Assembly (NCBI GenBank): GCA_003054695.1
Contig: QAZA01000039.1
Location: 124,001-188,000 of the forward strand
Reading direction: 5' to 3'
DNA: 64,000 nt
Source of the DNA: Verrucomicrobia bacterium LW23
GTDB lineage: Bacteria; Verrucomicrobiota; Verrucomicrobiia; Methylacidiphilales; UBA1321
How positions within the stretch are numbered: position 1 is the stretch's first letter; each line of letters starts with the position of its first letter. Both the position numbers and the translations under genes were made by a program. Below are positions 1 to 8,083 of the stretch, in pieces. The notes beneath the pieces are model-generated. The model saw only the letters and a program-made list of their open reading frames with translations, was not told the DNA's origin and did no database searches.

Positions 1-721
1 AAGGTTGGGCGCGCGTCAATTGGGGCGGCGATTCCTCATCATACGCCGGATTTCGGCGCTGCGCCCTTTTATTTTAGGTAAATATCAGGCGACGCGAGGG
101 CTGGGGCAGGGTGCAGCAACAGTAAGGCTTACGCAACATGTTGATACAACGCATCTCGCATTCCGCCGTGTATCGGCGCGAAAGTCGCAACCGGATGGGA
201 CGACCCACTTTGCTGATATTCCCTCAAACGCTGGCATGCTACGTGCTTGTTAGAACGAGGCGAGCAAACCGGAACACCCCTCGCGGCGAAAGCGGCGAAC
301 ACAACAACCCGCACTACCGGCCGGCCCTTACGCGAAATGCGCATCCTGATCAGGACGCGCCAGCGCGTCGCCGTCCCCGCTTACCGGCGGCACTTCTCGC
401 CTCCTGCTCCCCCACTTTACCAGCCTACACTCCTCGCCCCGGCGCGAGGCGTACTTCTGCGGCGCAAAGGCATCCCATTGAATTTGAACCCCTTACACAC
501 TTGGTGGAACCCCTGCCTCGCGGCCGTGCAGGCCTCGTTGCCCCATCACCATGCACGCGGCTGCGGGCCGCGCACGGCACTACACAGTGCCCGCCGCACC
601 GGCGTTCCGGTTGCGCCATCGTCTTGCAGCAACAACGTCAGCGGCAGGGGCTCGGCACCCTGTCCGGCCGCCGCGCCCGTCGCGGACTGCATTGCCGCCG
701 AAGCCTAACCGTTGCCATTCA
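1..721. other. No recognisable gene
   Basis: The first 721 bases contain several short open frames on both strands, but none has a recognisable motif, a convincing ribosome binding site or composition like the neighbouring genes. No tRNA-like cloverleaf was seen. It may hold the promoter of the DUF4388 gene that starts at 722, or the tail of a feature outside the window. Confidence 0.5.
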
Positions 722-1408
722 ATGTCCGACTTTAAGGGTAACTTCTCGGAAATAAACCTGGCCGAAGTGCTGCGCATGCTGGTCAGCACCAAGCAAAACG
801 GCCTGCTCCGCATCTATCACGGCGACGAAGAGGGCCTGCTGGCGGTGGAGCGCGGCGTGGTTGTCAACGCGGCCACGGCCACCCAGCAGGGGCGGCACGC
901 TCTCTACCAGTTTATTGTATGGCGCGACGCCAACTTCCGCTTCGAGGCGCAAAACATTCCGCCCAACGCGGCGCGCGATCTGGCCGCCTACCCGGCCATC
1001 CAGCTCATTGACGGCATCGCCCGCAAAATTGACGAGCTGGCCGCGCTGCAACAAGCCGTGCCCACGCTCGACTCGGTGCTGTATTACACGGGCGGCGAGG
1101 CCCTCGGCGACGTGGAAGCCACGCCGAGTGAGCTGGGCCTGCTTATCCTGGCCAACGGCCACAATACCGTGGAGCAAATTGCCCGCCGCGCGAATCTGAA
1201 CCCGCTGGAGGTCGCCAAAAGCCTTGCCAAATTCCGCCTGGCCGGCGTGCTGGAACTCGTCTCCGTACCCAACCGCGACTCCGGCCCCATCGACTCCCCC
1301 TTCGCCCATCCGCCTCCCCAACCCGCCGCCCCCGCGCCGGAGCCTCCCCCCGCCGCCCCGCACCACGGCGAAGCGCCTCGTTACTGGCGCGGCAAGCGGA
1401 TTAATTAG
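722..1408 (+). CDS. DUF4388 domain protein
   Basis: A 228-residue cytoplasmic protein. The N-terminal ~90 residues (MSDFKGNFSEINLAEVLRML, then a 'TGLLRI'-like strand LLRIYHGDEEG and an RGVVVNA turn) match the DUF4388 / PatA-N type domain often seen beside two-component and gliding-motility regulators. The middle (about 110-190) is a helical segment that may be a winged-helix-like region (ELGLLILANGHNTVEQIARR). The last 35 residues are Pro/Ala rich. The ATG at 722 is chosen because the upstream frame has no family similarity and the domain begins right there. Role unknown; family context suggests a signalling accessory protein. It stands alone, convergent with purK. Confidence 0.8.
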   Translation: MSDFKGNFSEINLAEVLRMLVSTKQNGLLRIYHGDEEGLLAVERGVVVNAATATQQGRHALYQFIVWRDANFRFEAQNIPPNAARDLAAYPAIQLIDGIARKIDELAALQQAVPTLDSVLYYTGGEALGDVEATPSELGLLILANGHNTVEQIARRANLNPLEVAKSLAKFRLAGVLELVSVPNRDSGPIDSPFAHPPPQPAAPAPEPPPAAPHHGEAPRYWRGKRIN

Positions 1409-1827
1409 CGGGATTCAAGCACGGCTGCAGAGGCTTTCGATTGATAGCCATTAGACTCGTTAATGAGCGGGAACGTAGACAAGGGCGTATCGTCGATTGA
1501 TATTCCCGTATATCGTAACCTTCGTTCCCCCCTTTATCCCTCGTCCTTTGTGTCTTTGTGCCTTGGTGGTGAATCCCCTCTTCCCGCCCAGAGCAATTCT
1601 GCGGGGAGAAAGCATCACTGGCGTTGTGTGACCACTACGGAATTGCTCGTGCTGTGCAATTTTCCACTCAACCACGTGTAAAGTCGTTGCGCGGCGTTCA
1701 TTTAGGCGAGGCGTGCAAATGGTTGCTTTGCGTTGCTATTCTATCTTGTTAGGCAGACACTTTCCCGAGCCCATCTGGGCCTTCGCACCATCCGTATGCC
1801 CTCTACCTGGCATCGCCTGCGTAAACC
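1409..1827. other. Intergenic gap with one repeat half-site
   Basis: This 419-base gap between two convergent genes has no convincing gene. It contains one half-site of the dispersed 'ctttgtgtctttgtgccttggtggtgaa' type repeat (about 1545-1578). No second arm was found nearby. Confidence 0.6.
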
Positions 1828-2970
1828 TCAGCCCAGCAACACCTTCTGGGCGCGGCGATCCAGCTCCTGGGCGCGCTCGGCGCTTTCGGCCAGGATGGTG
1901 TAGTGGCCCATTTTGCGGCCGGGGCGGGGCTCAGATTTTCCGTAGAGGTGCAGCTTCAGCCCCGGCACGGCCAGCAGCGCGGGCCAGTCGGGGTTGCCGC
2001 GCGCCCACAAGTCGCCCAGCAGGTTGCGCATAATGACCGGGCTGAGCAGCCTGGAATCGCCCAGCGGCAGGCCGCACACGGCGCGCAACTGCTGGCCAAA
2101 CTGGGAGGTCACGCATGCGTCGAAGCTGAAGTGGCCGGAGTTGTGCGGGCGCGGCGCGAGCTCGTTGACGAGCAGTTCGCCATCGCTGGTCAGAAAGAAC
2201 TCCACGGCCAGAAGTCCCACAAGATCAAAGCTTTGCGCAATGGCGCGGGCAATCTCGGCGGCGCGCGCGGTTACCTCCGGAGGCAGCGGCGCGGGCACCA
2301 GCGTGGTGGCCAGGATGTGATTCTCGTGCGTGTTGATTCCGATGGGGAAGACGCTCGACTCCCCGCGCCAGGTGCGGGCCACAATGGCGCTCAGCTCCGC
2401 CTCAAAGGTAATCCACTTCTCCAGCACGCCGGTGGGCGCGCCGTGTTTGCCCCAGTAAAACGCGGCGGCGGCGGCGTCCGGAATCTCCCGGATCTTCTGC
2501 TGCCCGCGCCCGTCGTAGCCAAAGTCGGCCGTTTTGAGGACGCACGGTACGCCCAGTTCCGCCACGGCGGCGGCGAGGGACTCGGCGCTGTCCACCACGC
2601 GGAAAGGCGCGACCGGGTAGCCCGCTTTGGAGAGAAATTCCTTCTCCCGCCGGCGGTTTTGGGTGGTGTGCAGCACGTTGCGGCCCGGGCGCAACATCAC
2701 GCGGTCCTCCAGGGCATCCAGCGCGGTTACGGGGATGTTTTCGAACTCATAGGTCACGACCTCCACGTTTTGCGCAAAGGCGCGCAGCGCATCCAGGTCC
2801 GTGTAGGGGCGGTTGATTTCGACGTCCGAAATCTGGCCGCTGGGGCTGTCCGGCGTGGGCTCGTAGGTGTGCACGCGGTAGCCCATTTTGCGCGCCGCGA
2901 TGGTAAACATGCGCCCCAGCTGGCCGCCGCCAAGGAGGCCGATGGTAGCCCCGGGAAGTACGCGTTTCAT
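1828..2970 (-). CDS. purK: N5-carboxyaminoimidazole ribonucleotide synthase
   Basis: A 380-residue ATP-grasp enzyme of de novo purine synthesis that makes N5-CAIR from AIR, bicarbonate and ATP. The N terminus has the PurK nucleotide-like motif [20 protein letters not shown]. The ATP-grasp core includes [20 protein letters not shown] and [11 protein letters not shown]. The metal-binding C-terminal half has [28 protein letters not shown] with the expected E and N residues. Its ATG overlaps the purE stop by four bases (ATGA at 2967-2970), a classic sign of translational coupling with the enzyme that uses its product. Length is normal for the family. Confidence 0.97.
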   Translation of the reverse strand: MKRVLPGATIGLLGGGQLGRMFTIAARKMGYRVHTYEPTPDSPSGQISDVEINRPYTDLDALRAFAQNVEVVTYEFENIPVTALDALEDRVMLRPGRNVLHTTQNRRREKEFLSKAGYPVAPFRVVDSAESLAAAVAELGVPCVLKTADFGYDGRGQQKIREIPDAAAAAFYWGKHGAPTGVLEKWITFEAELSAIVARTWRGESSVFPIGINTHENHILATTLVPAPLPPEVTARAAEIARAIAQSFDLVGLLAVEFFLTSDGELLVNELAPRPHNSGHFSFDACVTSQFGQQLRAVCGLPLGDSRLLSPVIMRNLLGDLWARGNPDWPALLAVPGLKLHLYGKSEPRPGRKMGHYTILAESAERAQELDRRAQKVLLG

Positions 2971-3560
2971 TTCGCGGCTCCCTCGGCGGGGGTGGAGACG
3001 GCAGGCGCCGGGGAGAGCGAGGCGGTCGGCATCGGCTCCAGCCCCACGCTGTCGTCCAGCACCTTTTGCGTTTGCGCGGCGCGGAAGGCATCCAGCCGCA
3101 TGGCCAGGGCCGGGTCGTTCAGCGCCAGGATAGCCACCGCCAGCAGCGCCGCGTTCTTCGCCCCCGGTGCGCCGATAGCCAGCGTGCCTACGGGGATCCC
3201 CGCCGGCATCTGCGCGATGGAGAGCAGCGAATCCACCCCGCTAAGCGCCTTGCTCAGCACCGGCACGCCCAGCACGGGCAGGGGAGTAAGCGCAGCCGCC
3301 ATGCCCGGCAAATGCGCCGCGCCGCCCGCGCCGGCGATAATGACGCGAATCCCGCGCTCGCGCGCCGTCTTGGCGTACGTAAACAGCTTGTCCGGAGTAC
3401 GATGCGCGCTGACAATCTCCGACTCAAACGGCACCCCAAACTCGCGCAGTAGCTGTGCCGCCTCCCCCATCACACTCCAGTCCGACGAGCTCCCCATAAT
3501 CACGCCGACGAGCGGTGCAGGGGTTGAATCAGAGGCTGAGGGAATTGAGGAAGTAGACAT
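2967..3560 (-). CDS. purE: N5-CAIR mutase (PurE catalytic subunit)
   Basis: Converts N5-CAIR to CAIR in purine synthesis. Family motifs are intact: [13 protein letters not shown], the HRTPD loop, and the [14 protein letters not shown] substrate loop. The usual core is about 160 residues. Starting at the ATG at 3560 gives 197, with a short Ser-rich N-terminal tail and a ~35-residue C-terminal Pro/Ala tail. A TTG 45 bases upstream is also possible. First gene of a two-gene operon with purK. Confidence 0.95.
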   Translation of the reverse strand: MSTSSIPSASDSTPAPLVGVIMGSSSDWSVMGEAAQLLREFGVPFESEIVSAHRTPDKLFTYAKTARERGIRVIIAGAGGAAHLPGMAAALTPLPVLGVPVLSKALSGVDSLLSIAQMPAGIPVGTLAIGAPGAKNAALLAVAILALNDPALAMRLDAFRAAQTQKVLDDSVGLEPMPTASLSPAPAVSTPAEGAAK

Positions 3561-3635
3561 GGAAATGGAAAGCGTTATTGACGTGCAACGGCGCTGCGGT
3601 GTCAAGATTTACCAGCAACGAAGGTAGCCGTTCAG

Positions 3636-3760
3636 TTCCCCCCCTTTTCTGAAACTTGGTGCCTTTGTGCCTTGGGGATTAATCCCCGTTGCTCCCCTCA
3701 TTCCTGCAAGCTCCTTGCTGAAATTTTGACCACCAAGTCACCAGGACACCAAATTTCACA
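3636..3760. repeat. Imperfect inverted repeat, 'cacaaag' family
   Basis: The gap between purE and the AAA+ protease gene carries one arm reading 'cttggtgcctttgtgccttgg' in outline and an opposing arm around 3728-3755 reading 'gaccaccaagtcaccaggac'. It belongs to the same dispersed family seen at about 10.3, 11.9, 15.7 and 49.4 kb, but with more decay. It lies upstream of the divergent-looking purE start and downstream of the protease stop. Confidence 0.6.
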
Positions 3761-3795
3761 GGGAAAGGACTCAGCGGTTCTCAGAGCTTCAAGTG

Positions 3796-6700
3796 CTACG
3801 CCGGCTCCTTCAGCAAATCCCGCAGCTGGTCGCCGTCCAGAGACTCATAGTGCATCAAATGGCGTGCGATTCTGTCCAGCTGCAGCCAGTGCGCGCGCAG
3901 AAGCTCCGTGCAGCGCGCTTCGCAGGAGGCCACGATTTCGCGCACGCGCGGGAGGGCCTGCTCGGCCAGCATTCCGGCCGCTGCCGCATCGGCGGGGAAG
4001 GCGCTCGCGGCGAGGGGACCGAAGCTGTCGTCGAAGCCGTATTGCGTGACGGCGCGCCAGGCCAGGCGGGTGGCTAAGTCTAAATCCGTCGCCGCGCCGG
4101 TATTGAGGGCGGTGTCGGCTACGGCAATGCGCAGTTTTTCCGCCTCTCTGCCCGCCAGGCACACCACGATTTCGTCCAGCAGGCGGCGGCGCGTCCAGCC
4201 GTGGGGCGGGCGCTCCAGGTTGTTGGTGCCGACGAATCCCAGCGTGCCCCAGGCGTTGGGGGCGATCGTCACGTAGTCAATCTCGTCGTTGGGGAAGAGC
4301 AGCACGCGGGCAAGTGTGTGGCCGGCCTCGTGGTAGGCCACGGATTCCGTCGGCGCAAACTCGCCGGGCTGCGCGGGGGCGCCGCCGGGTATCTCCTGCG
4401 AGTTGAGGCCGTAGCGCACGGCCAGGCACGATTCCTCGAGATCGGCCAGCAGCACGGTGGAGTCGCCGCGGCGCGCGGAGCGGTAGCAGGCTTCGCGCGC
4501 GATGCGGTCCAGTTCGGCAAACGTCAGGCCGCCAGTGCGGGCCACAATTTTGCCGATGCGGCTGAACACCTGCTCCTCGCACGGCAGCAGGCGCAGAATG
4601 TCCTCGAGCATCACGCGGCGGTCAGCGGCGCCGGGCAGGCTTAGCGGGATGAGCTCGTCGAAACGGCCGGCGCGCAGCAGGGCGGGGTCCAGCTCGTTGG
4701 GCGGCACACTGCTGGTGGCGACGACGAGCGCGGGCGTTTCGGTGTGGGCCAGGTCGTCGATGGCCGCCATGATTTGCTGGAGCAGGCGCCGTGCCATGGG
4801 GTCCGGCCGCGAGTCGCCGCGCATTTTGCGGGCAAGCGCGTCGATGTCGTCCACAAACACAAGGGCCGGGCATTGCGCCGCCGCCTGGGCAAACGTGGCC
4901 CGCGCGCGCTCCTCCGCCTCGGCGCCGGCACGCGGATCAAGCTCCGCCGCAGAGAGATACAGCAACGGCACGTGCGCGCTGCCGGCCAGTGCGCGGCCCA
5001 GGAATGTCTTGCCGGAGCCCGCCGGGCCGTGCAGCAGGTAGCCGCTGGGCGGGCGCACGCCAAAAGGCTGCAGCATTTGGCGGGAGCGCAGGAACTCCAG
5101 CGCGCTGCGCAGCTGCTCTCGGGCGGAGGTAAGGCCGTACACGGCGTCAAAGCCGCGCGGTTCGGGCTCCAGCCGGCGTACTGCTACCCGCGAGTCGCCC
5201 GCGCCGGAGCCGTTGCCGCCTCCCTTGCCAGGATGCGTCTCGCGAAAATGCACGGGCTCGAGCGTCACGCGCAGGTCCTCGTGCACATAGCGGCAGGAGA
5301 AACCGAAGGTAAGCTGCACGCGGTTGCGAATTTGCCGCGTCATAATGCGTTCGTGCAGAAGATCTTCCAGCACGGCGTGGAGCTTTTTGCCTTCGTCCTC
5401 TCCCAGCATCGCCTGGTTGCCGTTTGCGGCGTCCTTCTCCACCAGAATGCCCCCTTTTGTCCCCGCGTTGGCGGCAAGCGTAGGCAGCAGGCTGCGCAGC
5501 GAGCGGCGCTCCGTGTAGAGGAGAAAGGCTGTCTCAGGAAAGCGGCGCCGCAGCTGCGTCAGAGTCGTCAGAGCGCGCTCGGTGCCGGAGATGCGGTGGC
5601 GCGGCTGGCCGTGGTCCAGATCCAGCATGACCAGCGCGGGCTTGTGGAAGGCGACGAGGTCCTCCACCGGATCATCCACCGCGGCGCGCTGGATGGTAAG
5701 GCGGAACTTGGGGAAGGCGCGTTGCAGCAGCGACTCCATCCGGTCATGGTCGTCCACCAGCACAATCGGGATCTCCAGCGAGGAGCGGCAGGAGCTGAGG
5801 TACGCGGCACCTTCGCTGCCGGCTTCGAGCGTGAGCGAGAAGCTGGGCGGGGCGTAGGCGCGAAGGTCGGCGCTTTGCTTAAGCGCCTCTTCCAGAAGCA
5901 GATCCGCCAGGCGCGAGCTTTCCGTGGCCAGGCGGCGCGGGGTGAGATCGGGCAGCAGGGAAAGCAGAATCAGAAACTGCGCGGCCGGGGCAACGGTAAT
6001 GGGCGGCAGCGGCCGGGTCGTCTCGCCCTCCTCCAGCGGGCCGGAGAAGCTCATGGCCAGCAGGTCCAGGTAATCGCGCGCGTTCAGCTGATTGAAGACA
6101 ACCGCGCCGCCCTTGCGCAGGCGGGAGACGAACTCCGGCGAAAGCGCGGGGGAGGAGTTGCGAAGCGCGGCGTCCGTGCGGCGGCGCGCGGTGGCCAGTA
6201 GGTCAAAGACTTCGTCCGGGCGGAACGAGCTGCCGCGCAGGATGCCGGCGGCCGAGCGCGACGAGTAGATATCGGCGCCCAGGTTGGTGGTAAAGACAAA
6301 CCAGCATTGCGTCAGGTCAATCTCCGCCTGCGTGTATTCGTCTCGCGCCGTGCCGCTCTCCAGCAGGCTTAGCAGCGACTGGATAACCGTTTCGCCCGCC
6401 TTTTCTATTTCGTCGAAGATGAGGACGTGGCGCGGGTTGGCGCGCATCAGCTCACTCAGCCGCCCCTCGTGCGCGCTTTTATAGGATCTCTGTAAGCCGA
6501 AGAGGGCGAATTTCAGCGCTTCTTCATCGCTCGTTTCCATCGCAAACGTGTAGGAAGCGAACGGCACCTTTTCCACGCGCGAGAGCGCCCGCGCAAACTC
6601 GCCGGCCAGCAACGTTTTGCCGACGCCCGGCGGGCCAAGAAAGGTGAAGATGCCGCGCGGCCCTTTTTTGCGGGCCAGGCGCAGTGTGGCGCGGTAAAAA

Positions 6701-7545
6701 TTGGCCAGCATCTCCACCGCGGCGCGCTGGCCGATCACGCGCCCCTCCAGCTCGCGCATCAGTTCGCCGGCCTTGCGGCTGTCGTCCAGCAGCGCCTCCA
6801 GCATGTTGACGGGAGCGGCGGGCTGAGCTTTGGGAGCGGCGGGCGGGGGGGCAGAGGGGGACGGAGAGGCGGCGGAGGAGGCGCCTGGCGCATCCAGCTC
6901 GGGCATGGGGGCCGGGGCGCTGAAGCCATCCGTTTGCGGTGAGGGCGGGGCATCCGGCGAGATGAGCGGGGGCAGCGGCGCTTCGTCCAGGGGATCGAGC
7001 GGTACGTCGAGGGAAGGCGGCAGCGGGTCGGGGTCCGTAAGCGGTGCGCTGGTTGTGGAGGCGGCCGCTGCCGCCGGGTAGGCCGGCACAAAGGCGGTGG
7101 CGTGTGCGCCGGCAACAGCGCTGACACCCGCGCCGGCCAGCGCGGGCTCCACGGTGCAGGGCGCCGCGGGCAGTCGCGCGGCCTCGCGGGTGGGAATGGA
7201 GGCGAGCAGCGCGACGTAGAGGGCCTGCAGGGGCGGCATGTCGACGGCCGGGGATGCGCTTTCCGCCAGCGCGCGCGCCAGGGCCGGGGAGTGCACCAGG
7301 TTCTCTTTGCGCGCACGGCGCGGGGAGACGACTCCTGCGGCGATGTGCAGGTCGATCAGCTCCCGGGGCGCCTCGATGGAGCACAGCGCGGCTTGCAGGT
7401 CGGGATCCGCCCAGCGCCCCGGCGGGTACTCGCGCGCCAGCCCCAGCATTGCCGCCAGCACGTGCGGACAATCCAGCCTGGGGCGGCCCGAAGCGATAGC
7501 GCAACGGGCAGCCAGAAGGAGGATTTCGTCAGTCATCGCTTGCAT
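3796..7545 (-). CDS. Clp-like AAA+ / receiver-like / FtsH-type AAA+ M41 protease fusion
   Basis: A 1249-residue protein with no transmembrane segment, numbered from the ATG at 7545 (7536 is equally possible). Residues 1-120 resemble a Clp N-domain repeat. A Pro/Ala linker runs from about 120 to 245. A ClpA/B D2-like AAA+ module follows, with Walker A GPPGVGKT (304-311), Walker B VLIFDEIEKA (374-383) and a Clp C-terminal helical domain to about 575. Residues 590-740 look like a receiver: VLVDDHD, LVMLDLD (Asp642), LLYTE, VEKD. A second AAA+ of FtsH type has GPAGSGKT (840-847) and VFVDDIDA, where the usual DE is DD, plus an RAGRFDE arginine-finger region. The C terminus is a peptidase M41 domain with HEAGH (1072-1076) and TGAATDLDLAT supplying the third zinc ligand. 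Likely a cytosolic ATP-dependent protease whose activity could be modulated by the receiver-like domain; that is inference. FtsH normally has two membrane helices and one AAA+ ring, so this architecture is very unusual. Confidence 0.88.
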   Translation of the reverse strand: MQAMTDEILLLAARCAIASGRPRLDCPHVLAAMLGLAREYPPGRWADPDLQAALCSIEAPRELIDLHIAAGVVSPRRARKENLVHSPALARALAESASPAVDMPPLQALYVALLASIPTREAARLPAAPCTVEPALAGAGVSAVAGAHATAFVPAYPAAAAASTTSAPLTDPDPLPPSLDVPLDPLDEAPLPPLISPDAPPSPQTDGFSAPAPMPELDAPGASSAASPSPSAPPPAAPKAQPAAPVNMLEALLDDSRKAGELMRELEGRVIGQRAAVEMLANFYRATLRLARKKGPRGIFTFLGPPGVGKTLLAGEFARALSRVEKVPFASYTFAMETSDEEALKFALFGLQRSYKSAHEGRLSELMRANPRHVLIFDEIEKAGETVIQSLLSLLESGTARDEYTQAEIDLTQCWFVFTTNLGADIYSSRSAAGILRGSSFRPDEVFDLLATARRRTDAALRNSSPALSPEFVSRLRKGGAVVFNQLNARDYLDLLAMSFSGPLEEGETTRPLPPITVAPAAQFLILLSLLPDLTPRRLATESSRLADLLLEEALKQSADLRAYAPPSFSLTLEAGSEGAAYLSSCRSSLEIPIVLVDDHDRMESLLQRAFPKFRLTIQRAAVDDPVEDLVAFHKPALVMLDLDHGQPRHRISGTERALTTLTQLRRRFPETAFLLYTERRSLRSLLPTLAANAGTKGGILVEKDAANGNQAMLGEDEGKKLHAVLEDLLHERIMTRQIRNRVQLTFGFSCRYVHEDLRVTLEPVHFRETHPGKGGGNGSGAGDSRVAVRRLEPEPRGFDAVYGLTSAREQLRSALEFLRSRQMLQPFGVRPPSGYLLHGPAGSGKTFLGRALAGSAHVPLLYLSAAELDPRAGAEAEERARATFAQAAAQCPALVFVDDIDALARKMRGDSRPDPMARRLLQQIMAAIDDLAHTETPALVVATSSVPPNELDPALLRAGRFDELIPLSLPGAADRRVMLEDILRLLPCEEQVFSRIGKIVARTGGLTFAELDRIAREACYRSARRGDSTVLLADLEESCLAVRYGLNSQEIPGGAPAQPGEFAPTESVAYHEAGHTLARVLLFPNDEIDYVTIAPNAWGTLGFVGTNNLERPPHGWTRRRLLDEIVVCLAGREAEKLRIAVADTALNTGAATDLDLATRLAWRAVTQYGFDDSFGPLAASAFPADAAAAGMLAEQALPRVREIVASCEARCTELLRAHWLQLDRIARHLMHYESLDGDQLRDLLKEPA

Positions 7546-8083
7546 GGCGGCGGCGGGAGAAGGGGAGGGCGTGCGTACGTGCGTACGGCGGGCGGCGAGG
7601 GAGAGTGCGCAAGGGCGAAACCGGCATGCAACCGCCCGCCGCGCCACATCATCGTTACAAAAACGGCGATGCGGCGCAAAGGGCAAGATTATTTTTGCAA
7701 GTTTCGGCTGGCAATCCGTAATCGATCAGGCGTTTTGCGTAGCGCCCCCGCGTTTTGACGTCCTTCATCCCCTAAACTGTCAGCGAAATAAGCCGTTGAG
7801 CAACTGAAGATTGCGCTGCAAGATACAACCGCGATCTAAGCGAAGCCCATTTAAGCTGCCGCGGGGTTTGGTCTCCAAGAACGCCGGAGCCTGACGATTT
7901 CGCGACAAGCTATCTGGAAAATGCTCTACACTGGAATTGGTCTAAACAAGGCAAGGCCTTCCGAAGCGCGAACGGCGCTTCGGAAGGCCTTGCCTTGTGT
8001 ACACCACTACGTTAACCGCCCTTGCGCTAATTGCCGGAGGCGTGGCTCTTTCCGATTCCGCATCCAATCTGGGCGAATGGGCC
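7546..8083. other. Long intergenic gap with a perfect stem-loop
   Basis: About 540 bases between two minus-strand genes. No supported gene. The only clear structure is the perfect inverted repeat at 7947-7997, listed separately. The rest would hold the promoter of the AAA+ protease gene. Confidence 0.55.
7947..7997. repeat. Perfect 23-bp inverted repeat (stem-loop)
   Basis: Arms 7947-7969 and 7975-7997 are exact reverse complements, built around 'aaggccttccgaagcgc', with a five-base loop. It lies downstream of the RCC1-repeat gene on the minus strand, so it could end that transcript, but no clear T tract follows on either strand. A REP-like palindrome or transcript-stabilising hairpin is equally possible. 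Confidence 0.8.

Noticed and set aside
4744-6201. A 485-codon open frame antisense to the AAA+ protease
   Set aside because: It lies wholly opposite a gene with strong domain motifs. Such long antisense frames are expected at this GC content, and the translation has no motif and is rich in Arg, Ala and Gly.
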